Shown in pieces: positions 1 through 5,580 of a stretch of 7,465 bases of DNA. Within the stretch, counting starts at the first letter, position 1. Each line of letters opens with the position of its first letter. A model generated the notes under the pieces. The model was not told the origin of the DNA and ran no database searches. It saw only the letters and a list, made by a program, of their open reading frames with translations. The stretch covers positions 1-7,465 of the forward strand of contig JAKABL010000033.1 of the NCBI GenBank assembly GCA_021801885.1, written 5' to 3'. The DNA comes from a bacterium. GTDB lineage: Bacteria > Patescibacteriota > Minisyncoccia > UBA6257 > 2-01-FULL-56-20. The translations under genes were made by a program, and so were the position numbers.

Positions 1-1
1 C

Positions 2-187
2 GTGTATTCGATCGGCCCGAAGGGCGCGACCGCCGTCGATCCGCGATTCAGCGAGGCCTTTTCGATCGAATTCTGCGGCGGCCCTCATGTGGCGCATACG
101 GGCGAGATCGACGGGACGTTCAGGGTCGCCAAGGAGGAGGCGGTGAGCGCGGGCGTCCGCCGCATCCGGGGCGTGATCGAGCGCTGA
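2..187 (+). CDS. alaS: Alanine--tRNA ligase, C-terminal end (partial; 5' end outside window)
   Basis: This is the 3' end of an open frame that enters from upstream. The enzyme charges tRNA-Ala with alanine in the cytoplasm and removes mischarged serine or glycine. The visible residues hold the end of the second additional domain (editing/zinc module): a CGGPH motif, the counterpart of the family's CGGTH zinc-binding Cys-x3-His, then HTGEIDGTFRV and the hallmark AGVRRI near the C-terminus. The protein stops (TGA, 185-187) six residues after that motif. Canonical bacterial AlaRS continues for well over 100 residues into the C-Ala oligomerisation/tRNA-elbow domain, so this protein appears to lack C-Ala. 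The GTG at position 2 is an internal codon and not the start. A free-standing AlaX-type editing protein cannot be excluded without the upstream sequence, but the position just before the terminator and the motif set fit either reading. The family assignment itself is secure. Confidence 0.85.
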   Translation: MYSIGPKGATAVDPRFSEAFSIEFCGGPHVAHTGEIDGTFRVAKEEAVSAGVRRIRGVIER

Positions 188-259
188 ATACGGCAAGGGA
201 GCGTTCTTTTTCCCCGCCATAGTGTAGTAAAGAATGCCTCTTGTTGTTGTGTAGTATTT

Positions 260-294
260 TCCGCGTCGGGGAACAGATCCGACGCGGATATTTT
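260..294 (+). terminator. Rho-independent-type terminator after alaS
   Basis: A perfect 9-bp GC-rich inverted repeat (CCGCGTCGG at 261-269, CCGACGCGG at 279-287) encloses a 9-nt loop. T260-A288 extends it by one pair, and the T-rich tract ATATTTT (288-294) follows at once. This is the classic intrinsic terminator shape reading rightward, 73 bases after the alaS stop. The opposite direction also has an AAAATA tract but no T run, so + strand termination is favoured. The hairpin lies inside the TTG-initiated extension of the next open frame, which argues that the next gene really starts at 310 or 316. Confidence 0.6.
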
Positions 295-309
295 CGTCAT
301 GGTAAAATA

Positions 310-1494
310 ATGACAATGAACGTTGTTGCTTCTTTTCGTGCGCGCGAAAAATTCCTCGTGCTTGAAATCGCGACCGATGGCGCGAACGGGCTTTTTTTCC
401 ATCTTGATGAAGATCATGCGATCGTCATCGAAAAATACGTCCGCGGGATCGACCTCGCGAAATTTCTCGCGCGTCCATGGCGTCGCGCCACGCAGCAGGC
501 CTGGGAAGGGGAGTATCTCTTCAAGGACCATCGGCGCGTGATCGCGGTGGCGGGACCTGCCATGGCAACGACCGTGCCGGTCCCCGTGACGCTCGTACGT
601 GAACCTGCGGACGTCAAGCTCCCCATCACCGTACCGGAGCTCGAAAATCTCATTGCCCAGGAGATGGCGAAGATCTTCACGGCGTGCCGCACCGAAGCGG
701 CAGCGCGACTCGACGTCCATGAGCTTGATGCGGTACTCGTGGGGGAAAAAGCCGGGGCGTTCACGGTCGACGGCAAGGCGGTGACCGATCCCGCCGGGCA
801 GACGGGGAAAAAAATAGGGCTTTTCATCGAGCTCACATTCACGACGCGCGCGCTGTTCGAGACGCTCACGCCGTTCTTCAATGCACCTGATGATTTTTAT
901 TTCGCCGAATCGCCGCAGGCGCGTCTTCTTGCGCTTGCGCGCGTGCGCCCCTTGCCGCTCGCGCTCGTTGCGCCGCCGGCGGTCTTTGTGCTCGAGGCGG
1001 CGCATGGTAAGGATGCATACCCCGTGCTCTATCGGGAGCCGTTCGCATGGAATGTCGATGCATTGCTCGCTCCCCTCCGCGAGATGTTCGGCGTGAGCGA
1101 GGCGGTCGCACGGGAGCTTTATGCGACATTTCTGAGCGGTGGATGTTCCGCGCATGCGGCGCGCATCATTACACGCGCGATCGAACCCGCTGTCGCAGCA
1201 TTGTTCGCCGAGGCATCGCACAGACATCTCGCGGGACACGTCTCCTTCGACGCCCCTTATGGCATACCGATCTCCGAGGCACATCGCCACGGTGGCGTGG
1301 TCTTCGAAGAGATCCCGTTCGACGAGGTGCTTGATCATGCGGGATTCCGCGGCGTAAAGGGCGCGGCGGCGCAGGGTATCGAGCAGCATACACTATCCCA
1401 TTATGTATTCCCGTTCGTGGAGGCCTATTTCGATAAAAGTAATACGGAGATCAATCGCAAGCTCCGCCGCCGCCTCCATTGGCTCGCCTCATGA
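310..1494 (+). CDS. Divergent FtsA/PilM-like (actin-fold) protein, 394 aa
   Basis: No secure family name. The best clue is at residues about 150-175: FTVDGKAVTDPAGQTGKKI followed by a hydrophobic strand. This matches in order the SHS2/1C-subdomain signature of FtsA and PilM (typically Y-x-V-D-G-x-x-V-x-D-P-x-G-x-x-G-x-x-L-E). FtsA tethers FtsZ to the membrane in division; PilM is the cytoplasmic scaffold of type IV pilus assembly. The length of 394 residues fits both. The nucleotide-binding signatures of the actin superfamily are not recognisable: the N-terminal strand reads LVLEIATDGANGLFF where a D-x-G-T-S phosphate-1 motif is expected, and no DIGGGTTD-like phosphate-2 motif follows residue 220. 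It may be a pseudo-ATPase. No membrane helix or signal peptide is seen. The frame is open from a TTG at 241, but ATG 310 (or ATG 316, two codons on) is preferred because the alaS terminator occupies 260-294. There is no Shine-Dalgarno. It ends in TGA just before the promoter of the surface-protein gene. Confidence 0.5.
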   Translation: MTMNVVASFRAREKFLVLEIATDGANGLFFHLDEDHAIVIEKYVRGIDLAKFLARPWRRATQQAWEGEYLFKDHRRVIAVAGPAMATTVPVPVTLVREPADVKLPITVPELENLIAQEMAKIFTACRTEAAARLDVHELDAVLVGEKAGAFTVDGKAVTDPAGQTGKKIGLFIELTFTTRALFETLTPFFNAPDDFYFAESPQARLLALARVRPLPLALVAPPAVFVLEAAHGKDAYPVLYREPFAWNVDALLAPLREMFGVSEAVARELYATFLSGGCSAHAARIITRAIEPAVAALFAEASHRHLAGHVSFDAPYGIPISEAHRHGGVVFEEIPFDEVLDHAGFRGVKGAAAQGIEQHTLSHYVFPFVEAYFDKSNTEINRKLRRRLHWLAS

Positions 1495-1502
1495 CGTTGA
1501 TA

Positions 1503-1511
1503 TGATATACT
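1503..1511 (+). promoter_or_regulatory. Extended -10 promoter for the surface-protein gene
   Basis: TGATATACT has the extended -10 form TG-n-TATACT (TG at 1503-1504, hexamer 1506-1511). It lies eight bases after the upstream stop codon. No convincing -35 exists at 16-18 bp (TTGGCT at 1479-1484 is 21 bp away), which is common for extended -10 promoters. Transcription would start near 1518 and give a leader of about 80 nt before ATG 1600. A short GC stem (GCGGG 1533-1537 / CCCGC 1544-1548) lies in that leader. Confidence 0.4.
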
Positions 1512-1599
1512 GATGATATGCTCGAGCGCATGGCGGGTCGAGCCCCGCGTATGTATCGTGCCGCCACGCATCCACTAACCGATAACTTTCAATTTCCTC

Positions 1600-3486
1600 A
1601 TGAAGAAAATAACCATAGACAAGGAGGACGGCATCGCCGAGGTGATCGACCGCATTCTCGACGAATCCGATGAAGAGGTGACGCTCGTCATTCCCAAGGG
1701 ATCGACCCTCATCCATTCGATGAGCAATTTCCGCCTTCTTAAGCGCGAGGCGGACGCCGCCGGCAAAGAGATCGCGGTGGAATCGGTGGACGATACGGCG
1801 CTTTCATTCGCGAAGGAGTGCGGTATCCAAGCGGTGCATCCTTTGTGGCGCGGTGTGCGCACCGAGTCGGACGACAGTGAGGGGAGGCGCGCACCTCACG
1901 GGCGCGTAAGCGGCGGCGGCATGTCGGATATCGTTCCCAAGGCGCATCGTGCAAGTGCGCCTTCACCGGTCGCTGCGGGGGAAACGAAGGAGACCGATGC
2001 GTATGACGACGATGCGCATGATGATGTGGCGGATGGCGATGAAGACGAAGTGCAGGAACGACATCCCGAAACCGTCCATCGTCCCGCTTCGATAGGGCGA
2101 CGTGTTCCGTTGCGCGGCGGTGTATCGCGGCCTGCGAAGCGATTGGACGAAGACGAGGAAGGGTACGGCGAAGAGCCCGCCAATGAGGATGACGATATCG
2201 AGGAGGAGGTGCGGGAGGAGGTGTCCGCGGCGCGTCGCTTTTTCGGCGATCGGCCGTTCTTTTCCGACCGGCCTCGCGGTGACGCGCGTTCCGCGCGTAC
2301 GCAGCGTTTCGATAATGACGATGACGATACCGGTCCGCGCCGGCGCATCGGCGGAAAGGTGTGGACCGTCGTCGTGATCGTGATCGTGCTTTTCGGTATT
2401 GGGGCATACGTGGCGAGCGCCGATTTCAATCACGCGAATGTGACGATCACGTTCAAGAAGACCCCGTGGAGCTGGCAGGGAAACCTTACCGCGGACACAT
2501 CCGTCGGCGCCGACGATCTTGCGAACGGCACGGTCGCCGCACAGCTTTTTACCTCCAATAAGGACATTACGGAGACGTTTCACGCATCGGGACAGAGCAA
2601 TGTGTCGCTCAAGGCGACGGGCATGATCACTATCTATAACGATTACAGCACGAAATCCCAGGAGCTTATCGCAACGACGCGTTTCCTCACGCCTGATGGT
2701 AAGATTTTCCGCATTATAAAAAATGTCGTGGTGCCCGGCGCAACGAAGACGGCGAGCGGTTCGCTTCAGCCCTCGTCCATCACCGTACCCATCGTGGCGG
2801 ACCAGCCGGGCCCGAACTATAACATCGGTCCGGTGGCCAAACTCAGCATCCCCGGATTCCAGGGAGATCCGCAATACGGGCATTTCTGGGGAACGATCAC
2901 TGCGTCGACAACAGGCGGATACATCGGCCAGCGGGCAGTGCCTACGGCGGCCGATATCACCGCTGCCAAGGCATCGACCACCGCGGCGCTCCAGAATGCG
3001 CTCCAGGGCGGTTTCACCGGCACGTATCCCAATAACTTCAAGATCCTGAGTGGCGCGACCAACGTCACGGTGGGAACGCTTGTGGTGAATACGACGACCG
3101 ACAATCAGGGCAATTTCACCGTATACGCCACCGCCACGCTTTCCGCGATCGGATTCGATGAATCGGCACTGAAGACCGCGCTCCTTGCCGAGGCGCAGGC
3201 CACGGAGGCAAGCTCAAGCTTCGCGGACATTACCTTGAATTACACGAACGTTTCCGCGAATTTCCCGAAGGGACAGGTATCCTTCTCGCTGTCGGCGCAG
3301 GGCGACCTTGAGCCGACCCTCATTCCCGTGAACTTCGAGCAGCAGATCCTCGGCAAGAGCGTGACGAGTGCCCGCACCGTCATTTCATCCCTTCCGCAGC
3401 TTTCGAACGCCGAAATATCGGTTTGGCCGGTCTGGCTCAGCACCATCCCGTCGAATGCGGCAAAAGTAAGTGTTACCGTCCACTAG
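1600..3486 (+). CDS. Single-pass membrane protein with acidic linker and baseplate J-like extracytoplasmic region, 628 aa
   Basis: Modular protein of unknown function. Residues 1-87 form a small alpha/beta domain (strand VTLVIPKGS, helix FRLLKREADAAG, strand KEIAVESV, helix ALSFAKECGI), a module I associate with hypothetical proteins of Candidate Phyla Radiation and some other bacteria. Residues about 88-253 are a disordered, Asp/Glu-rich linker broken by Arg/Pro stretches, with a tandem hexad FFGDRP-FFSDRP at 214-225. Residues 254-274 form one hydrophobic helix preceded by RRRIGGK, so by the positive-inside rule the N-terminus is cytoplasmic and the C-terminal 350 residues lie outside. The outer part has the order TGMITIYNDY (341-350), TRFLTPDGKIFRI, VPGATKTASGS, ADQPGPNYNIG (400-410), IPGFQG. 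I recall this pattern from proteins annotated baseplate J/gp47-like in this phylum. It is rich in Thr/Ser/Ala beta-type sequence and has no cysteine. There is no N-terminal signal peptide or LPXTG. ATG 1600 lacks a Shine-Dalgarno, but the domain starts directly there. A host- or cell-surface attachment role is only inference. Confidence 0.6.
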   Translation: MKKITIDKEDGIAEVIDRILDESDEEVTLVIPKGSTLIHSMSNFRLLKREADAAGKEIAVESVDDTALSFAKECGIQAVHPLWRGVRTESDDSEGRRAPHGRVSGGGMSDIVPKAHRASAPSPVAAGETKETDAYDDDAHDDVADGDEDEVQERHPETVHRPASIGRRVPLRGGVSRPAKRLDEDEEGYGEEPANEDDDIEEEVREEVSAARRFFGDRPFFSDRPRGDARSARTQRFDNDDDDTGPRRRIGGKVWTVVVIVIVLFGIGAYVASADFNHANVTITFKKTPWSWQGNLTADTSVGADDLANGTVAAQLFTSNKDITETFHASGQSNVSLKATGMITIYNDYSTKSQELIATTRFLTPDGKIFRIIKNVVVPGATKTASGSLQPSSITVPIVADQPGPNYNIGPVAKLSIPGFQGDPQYGHFWGTITASTTGGYIGQRAVPTAADITAAKASTTAALQNALQGGFTGTYPNNFKILSGATNVTVGTLVVNTTTDNQGNFTVYATATLSAIGFDESALKTALLAEAQATEASSSFADITLNYTNVSANFPKGQVSFSLSAQGDLEPTLIPVNFEQQILGKSVTSARTVISSLPQLSNAEISVWPVWLSTIPSNAAKVSVTVH

Positions 3487-3544
3487 ATCGGAGCCTGACC
3501 CGAGGTCTTTGCGGAGGCGTTGCGGTTTCCCCATGCCCCGGGGT

Positions 3545-3574
3545 TTGACAAAGTCTTGCATTGTCGCTTATAAT
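3545..3574 (+). promoter_or_regulatory. Consensus sigma-70 promoter of the infA-rpoA ribosomal cluster
   Basis: Both hexamers match the housekeeping consensus exactly: TTGACA at 3545-3550 and TATAAT at 3569-3574, with an 18-bp spacer. The predicted start is near 3581, giving a leader of about 74 nt before infA ATG 3655. This is the strongest promoter-like sequence in the window and stands where secY/adk/map would often lie. It marks the start of the ribosomal transcription unit. The same 168-base gap (3487-3654) has no clear terminator for the upstream gene; only a 4-bp GACC/GGTC stem with TTT at 3497-3510 is visible. Confidence 0.85.
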
Positions 3575-3654
3575 CCCTTCATTGGTTTTATGACAATACT
3601 CCTGTATCCGGCTTCCCATTCCACGATGTTCCGAGAGATTTTCTCACTTTGCTA

Positions 3655-3864
3655 ATGGATAGGGGAAAGGCGGTCGAAGGAAAGGTGGTCGAAGCCTTGC
3701 CGGGTCTCACGTTCCGGGTCAAAGTGAATGGCCTTGAGGATGTGGTCCTGTGCCATCTGGCGGGCAAGATGAAGATCCACAATATCCGAGTATTGCCGGG
3801 AGATACGGTCCTCCTTGAGCTGAGCCCCGATGGGCACCGAGGGCGAATCGTCCGGAGGTTATAA
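3655..3864 (+). CDS. infA: Translation initiation factor IF-1
   Basis: A 69-residue single OB-fold protein that binds the A-site of the 30S subunit during initiation, with IF-2 and IF-3. The match runs the full length: VEGKVVEALPGLTFRVKV (8-25), HLAGKMKIHNIRVLPGD (34-50), then VLLELSPDGHRGRIVRR at the end, each corresponding in order to the Escherichia coli factor (E-A-L-P, H-I-S-G-K-M, I-R-I-L-x-G-D, K-G-R-I-V). Of the two possible starts, ATG 3655 is preferred over TTG 3649 because the protein then begins at the usual distance from the OB fold. No Shine-Dalgarno is present (CTTTGCTA precedes the ATG). It is the first gene behind the consensus promoter and is followed 30 bases later by rpmJ, the usual neighbour. 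The stop overlaps an incidental TATAAT (3860-3865). Confidence 0.95.
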   Translation: MDRGKAVEGKVVEALPGLTFRVKVNGLEDVVLCHLAGKMKIHNIRVLPGDTVLLELSPDGHRGRIVRRL

Positions 3865-3894
3865 TGCCAAGCTGAATGTCATTTTTTTATTTCC

Positions 3895-4008
3895 ATGAAG
3901 GTACGCAGTTCGATAAAAAAAATCTGCAGCAGCTGCCAGATCGTCAAACGGAACGGGCGGCTTTATGTCCGCTGCAAGAATCCGAAACATAAACAACGAC
4001 AGGGCTAA
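3895..4008 (+). CDS. rpmJ: 50S ribosomal protein L36 (bL36), zinc-binding form
   Basis: A 37-residue protein read from ATG 3895 to TAA 4006-4008. It starts MKVRSSIKKIC, continues QIVKRNGRLYVRC and ends PKHKQRQG, all hallmark segments of bL36, the smallest large-subunit protein, which stabilises 23S rRNA near the GTPase centre. Cys11, Cys14, Cys27 and His32 keep the four zinc ligands, so this is the C+ paralogue and not the zinc-free form. The usual length is 37-38, so it is complete. It sits between infA and rpsM in the standard order, with only eight bases before rpsM. The start codon follows a T-rich run ending ATTTCC instead of a Shine-Dalgarno. Confidence 0.95.
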   Translation: MKVRSSIKKICSSCQIVKRNGRLYVRCKNPKHKQRQG

Positions 4009-4016
4009 TCATTTCC

Positions 4017-4400
4017 ATGCGTATCTTTGGTGTCAACATCCCGGATAATAAGAGGATCGAAATCGCGCTTACGTATCTCTATGGCGTGGGTCCCGTCGTC
4101 TCCAAGCGCGCGCTCGCGGCGGCCAAGGTGGAGGAGGGGAAGAAGGCAAAGGACCTTACCCCCGACGAGATCCTCCGCGTGCAGAACTTCCTCGAGAAGA
4201 ACCATCCGGTGGAAGGTGAACTCCGTCAGCTTGTACGGGGCAACATCAACCGCATGAAGGACCTCCAGACCTATCGCGGCATGCGCCATTCGCGCCGTCT
4301 CCCGGTCCGCGGGCAGCGCACACGCACCAATTCACGCACCGTGCGCGGGAACGTCCGCAAGACCGCCGGTTCCGGTAAGCGCAAGGTTGACCTTAAGTAA
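4017..4400 (+). CDS. rpsM: 30S ribosomal protein S13 (uS13)
   Basis: A 127-residue head protein of the small subunit that contacts the P-site tRNA and the intersubunit bridges B1a/B1b. Family segments appear in order: GVNIPDNKRIEIALTYLYGVG (helix-two-turn-helix N-terminal part, residues 5-25), EGELRQLVRGNINRMKDL (66-83), YRGMRHSRRLPVRGQRTRTN (86-105, the RNA-binding stretch) and a basic tail RKTAGSGKRKVDLK. The length is slightly above the common 118-125 because of the tail. The start at ATG 4017 gives the expected MRI-x-G-V-x-I-P beginning. The leader is TAATCATTTCC, formed by the rpmJ stop plus eight bases, with no Shine-Dalgarno, so coupling to rpmJ translation is likely. Confidence 0.96.
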   Translation: MRIFGVNIPDNKRIEIALTYLYGVGPVVSKRALAAAKVEEGKKAKDLTPDEILRVQNFLEKNHPVEGELRQLVRGNINRMKDLQTYRGMRHSRRLPVRGQRTRTNSRTVRGNVRKTAGSGKRKVDLK

Positions 4401-4433
4401 TCATTCCATTATCGTTATCACTCCACTTTTTCC

Positions 4434-4886
4434 ATGGGCAAGAAACAGGTAACAACTCAGTCCGGTGACGCCGCGATCAAGGAAGCGGCCGCAGTAGAAG
4501 CGAACGTCGCGAAATCTTCGAGCGCGAAGAAGTCCCGGCGCGTGCAGGCCGGCAAGGTCTATGTGAACGCCACCTACAACAATACCGTGGTGACCGTGAC
4601 GGACGAGAAGGGGAACGTGATGGCATGGGCATCCGCCGGTTCGCTCGGGTTTGCCGGTCCCAAGAAGGCCACTCCTTTCGCGTCCTCCAAGGTGATCGCG
4701 GCCATTGCGGAAAAGATACAGAATACCGGGCCGCAGGACGTTGCCGTCATCGTGAAAGGCATCGGTTCGGGCCGCGATTCGGCCATCCGCTCGCTTATCA
4801 ATCATGGTTTCAACGTCGTTTCGATCAAAGACGCCACTCCGGTTCCGCACAACGGTCCACGCCCGGTGAAGGTGCGCAGGGTATAA
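4434..4886 (+). CDS. rpsK: 30S ribosomal protein S11 (uS11), extended N-terminus
   Basis: A 150-residue platform protein of the small subunit that lies near the E-site mRNA path. The conserved core begins at about residue 41: KVYVNATYNNTVVTVTDEKG (41-60), WASAGSLGFAGPKKATPFA (65-83), VIVKGIGSGRDSAIRSL (105-121) and the C-terminus TPVPHNGPRPVKVRRV (135-150), which keeps the PHNG site where Asn can form isoaspartate in E. coli. The first 40 residues (rich in Ala, Lys, Ser and Glu) exceed the usual 129-residue protein by about 20 and look like a disordered basic tail. No internal ATG fits better, and ATG 4434 follows a pyrimidine run (CACTTTTTCC). The gene is 33 bases after rpsM. Confidence 0.95.
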   Translation: MGKKQVTTQSGDAAIKEAAAVEANVAKSSSAKKSRRVQAGKVYVNATYNNTVVTVTDEKGNVMAWASAGSLGFAGPKKATPFASSKVIAAIAEKIQNTGPQDVAVIVKGIGSGRDSAIRSLINHGFNVVSIKDATPVPHNGPRPVKVRRV

Positions 4887-4899
4887 TCATTACGTCATC

Positions 4900-4928
4900 T
4901 TTAAATCCTTTAATTTCTTCCTACTATC
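4900..4928 (+). promoter_or_regulatory. Pyrimidine-rich SD-less leader of rpsD
   Basis: The 29 bases before ATG 4929 are almost all T, C and A with no G and cannot pair as a Shine-Dalgarno. They end in CTACTATC, directly followed by ATG. The last 20 bases closely match those before rpoA (see 5557-5580). It could act as an alternative ribosome recognition or S1-type U-rich site, or simply reflect low structure; this is inference. Confidence 0.35.
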
Positions 4929-5552
4929 ATGAGCCTTCGCGGACCAAAAGAGAAAAAAGAACGTGCGCTTGGCACGCGCCTCGGCCTTAAGGGCGATCGC
5001 GCGCTCTCGCCGAAGACCGCCACGGTGCGCAAACCGTACCGCCCCGGCGTGCATGGTCCGAACAGCCGCCCCAAGGCGCTTTCCGAATTCGGGCTCCAGC
5101 TTCGCGAGAAGAACAAGTTCAAGATCACCTACGGCATCAACGAGAACAACCTCAAGAAGATCTTCGTGCGTGCCCAGCGGGCGAAGGGTGCGCTCGGACA
5201 GAAGATGCTCGAGATCCTCGAGCTTCGCCTCGATAACGTCATTTTCCAGCTTGGATGGACGCCGTCGCGCGCCGCCGCGCGCCAGCTCGTGATCCATGGC
5301 CACGTGTTCGTCAACAAGAAGAAAGTGAAATCGCCCGGATACGAGGTCGAGAAGGGCGACCTCATTGCGCTCAATCCCGCATCGGCTTCCATTGCGGCGA
5401 TCACCATGCGCAAAGAGCTTATTGCAAAGTATGACGCGCCGTCCTGGCTTCGGATGGACGCGGATAAAATGGAGGCAGAGGTGCTTTCCGCGCCGACGGA
5501 CCTCAATCCTCCGTTCGAGATCAACCTTCTGGTCGATTCCTTCAGCAAATAA
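4929..5552 (+). CDS. rpsD: 30S ribosomal protein S4 (uS4)
   Basis: A 207-residue primary 16S rRNA-binding protein that nucleates small-subunit assembly and, in many bacteria, represses its own operon. The N-terminal part has the expected basic region ending KPYRPGVHGPNSRPKALSEFG (35-55), where the family has P-G-x-H-G. It has no Cys, so it is the zinc-free form. The S4 RNA-binding domain spans about 97-160, with LRLDNVIFQLGWTPSRAAARQL (99-120), then GHVFVNKKKVKSPGYEV and KGD. The end INLLVDSFSK corresponds to the usual E-N-L-I-V-E-x-Y-S-K. The length of about 200 is normal. ATG 4929 gives a normal start; the gene lies 42 bases after rpsK and 28 before rpoA. Confidence 0.95.
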   Translation: MSLRGPKEKKERALGTRLGLKGDRALSPKTATVRKPYRPGVHGPNSRPKALSEFGLQLREKNKFKITYGINENNLKKIFVRAQRAKGALGQKMLEILELRLDNVIFQLGWTPSRAAARQLVIHGHVFVNKKKVKSPGYEVEKGDLIALNPASASIAAITMRKELIAKYDAPSWLRMDADKMEAEVLSAPTDLNPPFEINLLVDSFSK

Positions 5553-5556
5553 CCGT

Positions 5557-5580
5557 CATTCATAATTTTTTACTACTATC
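5557..5580 (+). promoter_or_regulatory. Pyrimidine-rich SD-less leader of rpoA
   Basis: The bases CATAATTTTTTACTACTATC (5561-5580) precede ATG 5581. Aligned with the rpsD leader, 19 of 23 positions including the ATG agree, and the last 11 bases (CTACTATCATG) are identical. No Shine-Dalgarno is present. The match between two non-homologous genes suggests a functional element or a shared initiation context. Confidence 0.35.

Noticed and set aside
85..1389. Long open frame on the - strand (434 codons)
   Set aside because: It is antisense to alaS and the FtsA-like gene, gives an Arg/His/Cys-rich translation without recognisable motifs, and crosses the alaS terminator. Such frames arise by chance opposite GC-rich genes.
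1521..1550. GCGGG-TCGAGC-CCCGC stem resembling a tRNA T-arm or a terminator
   Set aside because: The loop is six bases rather than seven and lacks TTC. No acceptor, D or anticodon arms can be placed around it, and no T run follows, so neither a tRNA nor an intrinsic terminator is supported.
3497..3510. GACC-CGA-GGTC-TTT hairpin as terminator of the surface-protein gene
   Set aside because: A four-pair stem with only three T residues is too weak to call, although it is the only candidate in this gap.
3529..3543. CCCC-ATGCCCC-GGGG near the end of the surface-protein gene as a terminator
   Set aside because: The stem is only four pairs, the flanks (TTT on both sides) do not extend pairing, and the following bases form the -35 element rather than a T tract.
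3860..3865. TATAAT overlapping the infA stop codon (a second copy at 4882-4887 overlaps the rpsK stop)
   Set aside because: Neither has a -35-like hexamer at 16-18 bp or an extended TG-n. Both follow from a codon ending in TA or GTA plus TAA and a following T, so they are more likely coincidence than internal promoters.
4922..4927. TACTAT in the rpsD leader (and again in the rpoA leader, 5574-5579) as a -10 element
   Set aside because: Only four of six positions match, no -35 is present, and transcription would start inside the coding sequence.
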